This document shows positions 18,040-25,497 of a stretch of DNA of 64,000 bases, piece by piece. Positions within the stretch are counted from its first letter, which is position 1; each line of letters opens with the position of its first letter. The notes beneath the pieces are model-generated. The model did not search any database. It saw only the letters and a program-made list of their open reading frames with translations, and was not told the DNA's origin. The DNA comes from Leptolyngbya sp. 'hensonii' (GTDB lineage: Bacteria; Cyanobacteriota; Cyanobacteriia; GCF-001939115): assembly GCF_001939115.1 (NCBI RefSeq), contig NZ_MQTZ01000043.1:186001-250000 (forward strand). The letters run 5' to 3'. The position numbers and the translations under genes are program-made.

Positions 18040-18323
18040 AGATATTTCTCTATAAAGCGTTTCTTTTGCTGTTATAGCCTTCTTAGGAAGGGAGTTTAAA
18101 GGTTCCCTGTCAGTAAGCCTCCTCATGAAGAGCCATGAGATAGATAGTCGGAGCAGCTAGTATCACAGCAAAAGGCATATGCTAATCCTTCAAGTAGCCT
18201 AGATATCCACTATTTTGACCAGTCCAACTCAAATTGCCCATAGTTTAGAGAATTTTTTGGTTTGCTGAGAGATGGCTCCCCATCAGCCACAATAGAGGCA
18301 GCGTTTGAGGAACTGGGGGTGTC

Positions 18324-18803
18324 ATGAGCGACAAGAATCAAATTCTTGAAATTTTCTTTAAGGAATATGACAAGTTGAAGTCTGAGCAGGCTCAACGTAT
18401 TGGCTTCCGGGACAACCTGCTTTACGTGACGCTGGGTTTGTTTGCCACGATCATCTCGTTTGCGGTTTCTAATGCAAGCAACTACTATGCCTTACTGGTG
18501 GTGCCCTGGGTTTGCCTGATTCTGGGTTGGACCTACGTGGTCAACGACGAGAAGATTTCGGCGATCGGCAAGTACATTCGCTTCAAGCTGGTTGACAGGG
18601 TAAAGCAACATACAGGCTACGACGACTTAGAAACTCTCTTCGGGTGGGAAATTGCCCACCGGGACGACAAACACCGTAAGCGTCGCAAGATTCAGCAGTT
18701 GCTCGTGGATGAAATTACGTTCGTTGTTTCAGGGTTGATTGCTCTGGGGGCGTTCTGGTTTCTAGTTCCCAAACCCCCGATCGGGGTAACGATTCTCTCC
18801 TGA
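18324..18803 (+). CDS. Small integral membrane protein
   Basis: A 159-residue protein. A charged amphipathic helix (FFKEYDKLKSEQAQRIGFRD, 11-30) precedes two adjacent membrane segments (31-50 and 54-72), a basic cytosolic stretch with HRDDKHRKRRKIQ, and a third hydrophobic segment near 130-148. The layout of an N-terminal helix plus a membrane hairpin recalls SLATT-type pore proteins of conflict systems, but I cannot prove homology. It is divergent from the NB-ARC operon. A basal membrane protein of other function is equally possible. Confidence 0.6.
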   Translation: MSDKNQILEIFFKEYDKLKSEQAQRIGFRDNLLYVTLGLFATIISFAVSNASNYYALLVVPWVCLILGWTYVVNDEKISAIGKYIRFKLVDRVKQHTGYDDLETLFGWEIAHRDDKHRKRRKIQQLLVDEITFVVSGLIALGAFWFLVPKPPIGVTILS

Positions 18804-18919
18804 GTGGAGCTTTTGCTGCTCATTATGTTGGGAGTTGAGACTTACATTTATGCCGACCTGGGGAAAGGACGTTAATGGTAATCCAGATGTAGCACTTTGT
18901 AGTGCATAGGGGTGCTGTT

Positions 18920-19291
18920 ATGGCAAAAGTAAGCCGGGATGAGGAGCGTGAAGAGCGTATCACAATGGAAATTGTGGTGGATGCCTATGGACCGGAAGAG
19001 CAGGCAATGGGCTGGTACTACTACTTGCAGGACACGATGCAGTTTCCCTTCGCGGCAGTTTGTGTCAGCAAGCGGCGTATCTCTCCTTTGAAAGAAGGCG
19101 CAACTGTGGAGGTGGTGGGCATGGCACCGGAGGATGAGTGCGAGCAGGAGATGTTTGTGGAGATTGAGTGGGAGGGTGATACTCTGGCAGTGCCATTGAT
19201 TCAGATTGAGGCGATCGAGGCAGATGAGGAGACTCAGCAGGCGATCGCCGACTGGCACTATTGGGTGAATCAGGGCTATGAGTTTGGGTAG
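18920..19291 (+). CDS. ccbP: Cyanobacterial calcium-binding protein, CcbP family
   Basis: A 123-residue acidic protein that matches the CcbP family (calcium binding, PF11535 as I recall), known in Anabaena where it sequesters Ca2+ and affects heterocyst timing. Visible features are RITMEIVVDAYGPEEQAMGW at the start, the core YLQDTMQFPF and a run of acidic residues. It binds calcium by surface acid clusters, with no EF-hand. I start at MAKVSRDE because the family begins there. In a non-heterocystous host the role would be general calcium buffering. Confidence 0.82.
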   Translation: MAKVSRDEEREERITMEIVVDAYGPEEQAMGWYYYLQDTMQFPFAAVCVSKRRISPLKEGATVEVVGMAPEDECEQEMFVEIEWEGDTLAVPLIQIEAIEADEETQQAIADWHYWVNQGYEFG

Positions 19292-19329
19292 AATTTGCTA
19301 TCCGGTTCTGTGTCTGTCCTATCTCACGC

Positions 19330-19812
19330 TTATTCGTTTGCCAATTTTAGTACTGCCGCACGGGTCGCTGGAGCCAGACGAAAATTCAGGGCATTCAGTT
19401 GGTCGAGGAGTGGGGCGATCGCCTCTATGTACCCTGACTGCTTGCCTTTCAGCAGGACTCCCAACGTTCCTGTCACCGAAATGTTCAGTTGTTGGGCATA
19501 GCTTCTTGCCAGCGCGTCATCCAGGATCACCAGGGAATCAGGAATGGTAGTCGCTAGACTGAGAGCCTCGCGTTCACCTGCGCCGAGATTTGGAAGCTCT
19601 GGAATCAGGACGGAGGACGGCACCTGGCACAGTGTAATCCAGGACAGGGAGGCTGGAGCGGGCAATGATATGCCTTGAGCAAGCCCTTGAGCTAATTCAT
19701 CTGCTACTGCCTGGGGCATTCTGACCTGCCCATACAGAGTGGGGAGTAAATCCAGTTGAGCAATTTGATAGAGATATTGCATCGGTGAGGTATCGGTGAT
19801 GACCTCAGGCAT
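19330..19812 (-). CDS. PIN-like toxin, DUF3368 family
   Basis: A 160-residue PIN-fold protein of the DUF3368 family, typical toxin component of UPF0175 pairs. Asp in VITDTSPMQYL, Glu in QAVADEL, the GAGEREALSLA segment and ILDDALAR supply the acidic metal-binding residues expected of an RNase. It overlaps the antitoxin gene by 8 bases. The target RNA is unknown. Confidence 0.85.
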   Translation of the reverse strand: MPEVITDTSPMQYLYQIAQLDLLPTLYGQVRMPQAVADELAQGLAQGISLPAPASLSWITLCQVPSSVLIPELPNLGAGEREALSLATTIPDSLVILDDALARSYAQQLNISVTGTLGVLLKGKQSGYIEAIAPLLDQLNALNFRLAPATRAAVLKLANE

Positions 19813-20056
19813 TTGAAAGATCCTTAGCCAGTTCAGCTTCGGTCAGACGAAAGGTATCCACGCCATAGTCACCCAACTTGCTCAAAAAAACGGTTCGCGG
19901 AATGCCTGCCAGGTTTGCCGCAGCGCCAGAGGATAATCGACCCAGTTCATAGAGCTTAACAGCGACAACCATCAGCATTTCCTGACTCAATCCATCGGGA
20001 GTGGTTTGGAGAGCCTGAAGAGCTTCGTCAGGAATGGTCAGGGTGACTGTGTGCAT
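19805..20056 (-). CDS. UPF0175 family antitoxin
   Basis: An 83-residue UPF0175 protein: short strand VTLTIPDEALQAL, then helices (MLMVVAVKLYELGRLSSGAA) with an HTH-like LAGIPRTVFLSKLGDYGV. Such proteins are antitoxins to DUF3368 PIN toxins and probably repress their own promoter. It is first in the two-gene operon and overlaps the toxin start. Confidence 0.85.
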   Translation of the reverse strand: MHTVTLTIPDEALQALQTTPDGLSQEMLMVVAVKLYELGRLSSGAAANLAGIPRTVFLSKLGDYGVDTFRLTEAELAKDLSNA

Positions 20057-20121
20057 GGAAGGGACTCATTGAGGACTGCCTTTTACTAGTTCCAGGATAG
20101 CGTTTTCTAGCCGCAGCCTTT

Positions 20122-20265
20122 GCGATCGCTCGTCGCACTTCAATCTGGTAGCAGTCGATCGCTCACCTCACTTCAATTTGGTAGTAGGCAATCGCTCACC
20201 TCACTTCAATTTGGTAGCAGGCGATCGCACTCAGTTTTGTAGGAGCGACCGCAGTCCTCCAGTTT
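20122..20265. repeat. 33-bp tandem repeats upstream of xisHI
   Basis: Three copies with period 33 bases (CTTCAAT starts at 20138, 20171 and 20204) each contain a GATCGCTCACCTCACTTC-like core and TTGGTAG. A different segment (GATCGCACTCAGTTTTGTAG) follows. The last copy plus this segment reappears downstream of xisI at 21148-21232, so direct repeats bracket xisHI. This fills the 354-base gap between the antitoxin gene and xisH; an open extension of xisH also exists there (from 20312) but is probably not coding. Confidence 0.75.
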
Positions 20266-20410
20266 TCAACTGTATTGGACAATCAATCATGGGGTTTCAA
20301 GCTTTTACCAGATGATCTCAGTTTTCAGGGGGCTGAAGGAGCAATTGCTGTCGGAGCGCGGAATACCAGGACGTAAAATAGAAGGGAAGGCTACACGGGG
20401 AACGGCAGCA

Positions 20411-20821
20411 ATGCGGGATCTCTTTCATGAAGCGGTTAAAATTGCTCTAGAGAAGGAGGGATGGATCATTACTGACGATCCATTGAAAGTAGAAGTTGGT
20501 GGAGCAAAGTTTGAAATCGATCTGGGTGCGGAACGCTTGTTAGCCGCAGAGCGGGAGGGTGTGAGGATTGCTGTTGAAATCAAAACCTTTTTGAGTGATT
20601 CTCCCATTACAGATTACCACGCTGCCTTGGGGCAATTTTTGAATTACAGACTCGCTTTGGAGTTGAGCGATCCCGATCGCAGTCTTTATCTGGCAATTCC
20701 CGTTTCGGTACATGCAGCCTTCTTTCAACGAGAGTTTCTCCAAATTTCAGTCGAACGGTATCAGATTCAACGAATCATTTATGACCCTGTAAAAGAGGTG
20801 ATTGTGGAATGGATAAGTTAG
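20411..20821 (+). CDS. xisH: XisH family protein
   Basis: A 136-residue protein like XisH, which in Anabaena is needed with XisI and the recombinase XisF for excision of the fdxN element. Family features are RDLFHEAVKIALEKEGW at the start and a restriction-endonuclease-like core (FEIDLGAERLLAAER ... RIAVEIKTFL) with Asp and E-x-K in the PD-(D/E)xK positions. No fdxN element or XisF is present here, as is usual for the many free-standing xisHI pairs in filamentous cyanobacteria, so the role here may be independent of excision. I start at the internal ATG because the family begins there. It overlaps xisI by 13 bases. Confidence 0.88.
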   Translation: MRDLFHEAVKIALEKEGWIITDDPLKVEVGGAKFEIDLGAERLLAAEREGVRIAVEIKTFLSDSPITDYHAALGQFLNYRLALELSDPDRSLYLAIPVSVHAAFFQREFLQISVERYQIQRIIYDPVKEVIVEWIS

Positions 20822-21144
20822 AACACTATCGTCAAATTATCCAAACAATTTTGTCAGAATATGCGAAGACTCCAGTTGCGAATGGTGAGATTGAATCGCA
20901 ACTTGTTTTTGATACTGAGCGAGATCATTATCAAGTCATGGATGTGGGTTGGGATGGTTATCGTCGGGTGCATGGATGCGTTTTACATCTAGATATTAAA
21001 GAGGACAAAATCTGGGTGCAGCATAATGCTACAGAGATGCGAATTGCCCATGAGTTGGTAGCAATGGGCATTCCCAAGGAGGATATTGTTCTAGGCTTCC
21101 AGGCACCCTATGCCCGCGAGTATACAGGCTTTGGAGTAGCATAG
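20809..21144 (+). CDS. xisI: XisI family protein
   Basis: A 111-residue protein that matches XisI, the partner of XisH: MDKLEHYRQIIQTILSEY at the start, DTERDHYQVMDVGWDGYRRV in the middle, and the C-terminal IPKEDIVLGFQAPYAREYTG. It is translated from a start inside the end of xisH. A toxin-antitoxin-like relation of XisH nuclease and XisI has been suggested from genome context; I cannot test it here. Confidence 0.9.
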   Translation: MDKLEHYRQIIQTILSEYAKTPVANGEIESQLVFDTERDHYQVMDVGWDGYRRVHGCVLHLDIKEDKIWVQHNATEMRIAHELVAMGIPKEDIVLGFQAPYAREYTGFGVA

Positions 21145-21147
21145 GAG

Positions 21148-21232
21148 CGATCGCTCACCACACTTCAATTTGGTAGCAGGCGATCGTACTCAGTTTTGCA
21201 AGAGCGATCGCAGTTCTCAAGTTCTGGAAGGG
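21148..21232. repeat. Direct repeat downstream of xisI
   Basis: About 85 bases repeat, with a few substitutions, the segment at about 20187-20265 upstream of xisH: CACTTCAATTTGGTAGCAGG, then CTCAGTTTTGCAAGAGCG and GCAGTTCTCAAGTTCTGG. The same order and orientation are kept. The pair brackets the xisHI genes. Confidence 0.75.
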
Positions 21233-21300
21233 GTCGATCGCCTCACTGTCGTCAACATTTTGCCTGAATCTACAAGCCGAATATAGGGACACTTTCGGCA

Positions 21301-21525
21301 CTAAATGCCGTGTTCATCCAGGTATGCTTTAATCCGCCTCCAGATCCTGGAGTGCTGCTTCTAGGCTGGGATAGCTGTCTTTGCCCTCATAAACGGTTCT
21401 GCCAAAATCGTAGGCTCGAACAAAGGATGAAATCATCTCATGCTGCCCATTTCGATCGAGCCAATTTCTTCGACAAATCGATGGATGGTTGGATATTGTT
21501 CTTCAAAAGTCTTGGATTTTGGCAT
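21301..21525 (-). pseudogene. Remnant of a small cyanobacterial protein, two frameshifts
   Basis: Reading on the minus strand from an ATG directly abutting the CHAT gene stop (TAAATG), the first frame gives MPKSKTFEEQYPTIHRFVEE, then a frameshift to MISSFVRAYDFGRTVYEGKD followed by YPSLEAALQDLEAD, then another shift to IKAYLDEHGI and stop. The combined text reads like a single protein of about 75 residues (helical, with a YEGKDSYxSLEAALQ pattern seen in small cyanobacterial proteins). Two indels break it. It probably was the last gene of the CHAT operon. Confidence 0.6.
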
Positions 21526-24500
21526 TTACACACCTGTATAGCTGAAAGCTGCCCAGTAAAAAGGATGGGAGAATGGGCGGTTGTTCGGGTTACGGGTAAG
21601 CACCCCTGAGAGAGGAGCAATCTCGGCTTCGGTGCTATCTCGCAGCCAGATTTGGGCTTGGCGAAAGGCTTGTCTGGGGGGAAGGTTGTTGTTGCGCCAC
21701 AATTCGTAGAACTTGGTGAACAGGAGCATGGTGCTGAGGTCGCTAGGTGACCAGAGGGAGGCAATAATACCTGCTACACCTGCTTGCATCAAACCAGCAG
21801 GTAAACTCACAACCTCATCTGGAAGTTGAATACCAGGGAGTCCAGTTTCACATGCAGAAAGGACTGCAAGACGGATACCTTGTTCGGCAAGGTTAATAGA
21901 AAGAATGTTACGGAGTGTGAGGAGTCCGTCGCTCATTACTAGTCCACTACTGAGAGGGGTATTAAGGTTAGCAGTGCCGTGGCCGGAGAAGTGAACAACA
22001 TTGTGATTTGGTAGTGATTGTAGAACTGCCGTACAGGTTGCGGATTCGTGGCGGAGAATAGTGTTGACGGGAAAGGTGGTAATAGCAGCTTGAATTTCTT
22101 GAACGGAGTTGGGTAAGTCGTTTCTGGGGTTATCAATTGCCAGAATGGAATCTGCTGGAGTCCGCTCAGCAATCTCATGAGCGAACTGAAGTGAAAGCGC
22201 ATTAGGAGAATAAGTAAAGTGGATGGCATCGAGAGCATAGTACCGTCCGGTAGGAGTGGTCAAGTCTTCGGTCCAAGCGGCATGGAGAGGAAAAAAGCTG
22301 AGAACCCCTGTAGAAATGAGAATAGCCTGGTTGTAATTTTGGGATCTGAGATGGCTAACGACAGGTTGCATTAGAGGTTCCCAAAGTTGACGAGTCACAG
22401 AGTCAATGGCACTAAACCACTTCTGATGATCATTCTGAGTTTGAATTTGGCTGTGTGGTGTTTCCGCTTCCAAGAGGGTGTTCACAAACTCTTCAGACCC
22501 TGAGCTAGATTGATTTACTTGAATCTCATTCATCAAAGAATCTTGATAAGCATTCCCTGGATAAGCACTAAACCAAGCTTGATATAGCAAATTATTCAAT
22601 TGTGATTCGTTGAGGGTATCCAACCAGACAGATTCAATGTTGTTGTCCGTGACGATGAGAGAAAGGCTACCAACAGAAGTAGAAACAAGATAAATCAAAG
22701 GTTGGTTGACCCTTATTACACGACGTACAGCTTCAAATGTGGGTGAGGTTAAGGAGAATTTGTAGCCAGGAACTTGACGAATTTCCTGGAGCAACGTGTT
22801 GAGTTGTTGATGAAGAGACACGGCAATTTCTCTCATTGATTCAGAGGTGAGGTTGTGACGAGCCTCTGATGCCATGAGATCACGTTGCTGATTTTCCAGG
22901 TTTCGGAGTTGGGTAGTAAGGGTTTCGTATTCGCTGTAAAGATCGGGGTGGAGTTGCCGTAGTTGAGTGAGGTCAGCCCGATAGCGATTCAAGCTTTCGC
23001 TCAGTCCACGGGCACGCCCCTGCTCTAGAGTTTCTACAGCTTGGGACAAGTTGCCAGTCCTAGCTAACACATAGGTTGTCCGGCGGAGCAGGTTAGCCAG
23101 TTCTGCCAGTTCTGCCGCTTTACCATCCAGCAAAATGCAAGATTGGTAGAGGGTCTCCGCAGCAGCTAGGGCATTTCTGTAGGCTCCACTTGCAGCATCC
23201 CAGTTCTGTATCTCGAAGTGAAGATCACCAAGATTGCGAGAAGTTTGCTGGCATTCTTTTGGAAATGCATCATGAGTGTAGACTTGTAGGGCTAATCCAT
23301 ACCCATAGATTGCCTGTTCTAGATTTTTGGAGCGATCTCCTAGAATCCGATTACCATATCCAGTTGCCAGATTATTCTGAATCATCGCCCAATCAACTGG
23401 GAATGCATCGCGGGTATAGACTTTTAGAGCCAATTCACAGGCTTGGATTGCCCGTTCCAGATTATCCGCCCGTTCACCTCGAATTCGGTCACGATATGCA
23501 GTTGCCAAATCGTTCTGCGTCGCTGCCCATTGTTCTGGAAATGCATTGTAAGTATAAATTTGCAATGCCAATTCATAAGCAGCGATCGCCTGTTCAATGT
23601 TCTCTGCCCGCTCACCTCGGATACGCTTACGGTAAGCAGTTGCTAAGTTCATCATAGTCTCTGCCCAATCGACAGGTATAGCAACCTGCGTTCTCACTGT
23701 CAGGGCTTGTTGGTAAACAGCAATGGCTTGCTCTATGTTTTCCGCTCGATCTCCTCGAATGCGATTACGGTAAGCGGTTGCCAAATTTGTCATAATCTCT
23801 GCCCACTCAAAAGGCATGTCAGTTTGAGTCATCACTGTCAGGGCTTGTTGGTAAGCAGCAATGGCTTGCTCTATGTTTTCTGCTCGATCACCTCGAATAC
23901 GATCGTGATAAGCGGTTGCCAGATTATTCTGAATCATCGCCCAATTAGCTGGGAATGCATTGCGGCTGTAGACTTGCAACGCCAATTCATAAGAAGCGAT
24001 CGCTTGCTCTATGTTTTCCGCTCGATCGCCTCGAATACGATTGCGGTAAGCAGTTGCCAAGTTCGTCATAGTTTCTGCCCACTCAACAGGCATGGTAGCC
24101 TGCATTCTCACTGTCAGGGCTTGTTGGTAAGCAGTGATCGCTTGTTCAATGTTTTCCGCTCGATCACCTCGGATTCGATTACGGTAAGCGGTTGCCAAAC
24201 TCGTCATGATCATTGCCCACTCCACGGGCATTGCAGTTTGTGTCATTACTGCCAGAGCTTGTTGGTAAGCAGCAATCGCTTGTTCAATGTTGTCTGCCTG
24301 ATTTCCTTGAATGCGGCTACGGTAAGCAGTTGCCAGATTTGTCATGGTGATTGCCCACTCCACTGGCATTGCAGTTTGAGTCATCACTGTCAGGGCTTGT
24401 TGGTAAGCAGCGATCGCTTGTTCAATGTTGTCTGCCCGATTTCCTTGGATGCGGCTACGGTAAGCGGTTGCTAGATTCATCATTGATTGTGCCCACTCGA

Positions 24501-25497
24501 CGGGCGTAGCACTCTGCATCCTCACCGTCAAGGCTTGCTGGTAGCAGTCGATGGCTCGCTCAATGTTCTCTATCTGATCGCCTCTAATACGATTGCTATA
24601 GGCTATTGCTAAATTGTTTTGTATAATTGCCCAGTCTGCTGGAAATGACTCACGAGTTTTGATCTTCAGTGCTAACTGGTATGCGTTTATAGCTAATTCC
24701 AAATTTATTGATCGGCTTCCCAATGGAAATTGAGCTATCAGATTTCCGAATGCAACAAATACATCTGCTGTCAACATTGCCTGGTTTATGTTTGTATTAA
24801 ACCAGTAAGGTTCACCAATAGACATTACTTGCGATAAAGCCTCATTTAATTTTTCCTGGTTTCTTGCTAAAACTGAGTAGATTTGACTTACATCTCCCTG
24901 ACTATCTACAACCACCTGTAAAAGATCTATAAAAAATCTTAGAGATTCTTGCAACAATATAGAGTTGGATTCTCCTGTCAGCACCATTTCTACTCGTTGA
25001 ATGACTTGCTGAAACGATGTTCCATCTCTGGAAGCTAAATCATTTTTTAGTGTTGCCCATTGTTCAGGAAATGCTGCTCTGATGTCAATTTTTTCAGATA
25101 CTTTAAGATCCTGAATCACCTCTGAATGTTGAAAAACTTCTTGCCGTAACAAAATGTCTTCTAAATTAAGTACTTTAAATGGAACACCATAGCTATTAAT
25201 CAGACTGATTCTAATTCTCCCCTTTTCAGGTTTAACTGCCGATGTTAGTAAAAATCTTGCCTCACCATAACTTCCGCCAAAACGATGCAAGACTACAACA
25301 GGCTCTCCAACAGGTTTACTGCTGAATATCTCACTATCTACGCTGCAATAGATTGGGTACTCTTCTTCCTCGTACTGCCATTCAAACTTCTCTTCTGGTT
25401 GCAGGTCGATCGTCATCAAATAAGTTTTTCCAACCTGCGCTTCTCGTGGATAGGTAATGATGGGTTTAACGGCGATTGCCCTGGATAACTCAGTCAT
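21526..25497 (-). CDS. TPR-CHAT caspase-like protease of a conflict operon
   Basis: A protein of about 1323 residues. Residues 1-120 form a beta-rich domain (TYLMTIDLQPEEKFEWQY); about 250-800 hold roughly eleven TPR-like units of 46 residues (NIEQAIAAYQQAL...NLATAYRNRIRGDRAE); a coiled-coil follows; the C-terminal third is a CHAT protease with catalytic His in VVHFSGHG (about 1173) and Cys in LSACETG (about 1216). CHAT proteases are activated by partner proteins and cleave specific targets in immunity or cell-death systems. An ATG with GGAGGG 8 bases upstream at 25497 is preferred over a GTG 9 bases earlier. It overlaps the upstream gene by 8 bases. Confidence 0.9.
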   Translation of the reverse strand: MTELSRAIAVKPIITYPREAQVGKTYLMTIDLQPEEKFEWQYEEEEYPIYCSVDSEIFSSKPVGEPVVVLHRFGGSYGEARFLLTSAVKPEKGRIRISLINSYGVPFKVLNLEDILLRQEVFQHSEVIQDLKVSEKIDIRAAFPEQWATLKNDLASRDGTSFQQVIQRVEMVLTGESNSILLQESLRFFIDLLQVVVDSQGDVSQIYSVLARNQEKLNEALSQVMSIGEPYWFNTNINQAMLTADVFVAFGNLIAQFPLGSRSINLELAINAYQLALKIKTRESFPADWAIIQNNLAIAYSNRIRGDQIENIERAIDCYQQALTVRMQSATPVEWAQSMMNLATAYRSRIQGNRADNIEQAIAAYQQALTVMTQTAMPVEWAITMTNLATAYRSRIQGNQADNIEQAIAAYQQALAVMTQTAMPVEWAMIMTSLATAYRNRIRGDRAENIEQAITAYQQALTVRMQATMPVEWAETMTNLATAYRNRIRGDRAENIEQAIASYELALQVYSRNAFPANWAMIQNNLATAYHDRIRGDRAENIEQAIAAYQQALTVMTQTDMPFEWAEIMTNLATAYRNRIRGDRAENIEQAIAVYQQALTVRTQVAIPVDWAETMMNLATAYRKRIRGERAENIEQAIAAYELALQIYTYNAFPEQWAATQNDLATAYRDRIRGERADNLERAIQACELALKVYTRDAFPVDWAMIQNNLATGYGNRILGDRSKNLEQAIYGYGLALQVYTHDAFPKECQQTSRNLGDLHFEIQNWDAASGAYRNALAAAETLYQSCILLDGKAAELAELANLLRRTTYVLARTGNLSQAVETLEQGRARGLSESLNRYRADLTQLRQLHPDLYSEYETLTTQLRNLENQQRDLMASEARHNLTSESMREIAVSLHQQLNTLLQEIRQVPGYKFSLTSPTFEAVRRVIRVNQPLIYLVSTSVGSLSLIVTDNNIESVWLDTLNESQLNNLLYQAWFSAYPGNAYQDSLMNEIQVNQSSSGSEEFVNTLLEAETPHSQIQTQNDHQKWFSAIDSVTRQLWEPLMQPVVSHLRSQNYNQAILISTGVLSFFPLHAAWTEDLTTPTGRYYALDAIHFTYSPNALSLQFAHEIAERTPADSILAIDNPRNDLPNSVQEIQAAITTFPVNTILRHESATCTAVLQSLPNHNVVHFSGHGTANLNTPLSSGLVMSDGLLTLRNILSINLAEQGIRLAVLSACETGLPGIQLPDEVVSLPAGLMQAGVAGIIASLWSPSDLSTMLLFTKFYELWRNNNLPPRQAFRQAQIWLRDSTEAEIAPLSGVLTRNPNNRPFSHPFYWAAFSYTGV

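Noticed and set aside
20312-20410. N-terminal extension of xisH by 33 codons
   Set aside because: XisH family proteins begin at the RDLFHEAVK helix; the extension has no family similarity and lies next to the tandem repeats.
23190-24474. Cys/Ser-rich ORFs antisense to the TPR region of the CHAT gene, with repeated LLVSSNGLL peptides
   Set aside because: They mirror the tandem TPR repeats in the other strand and have no start signals.
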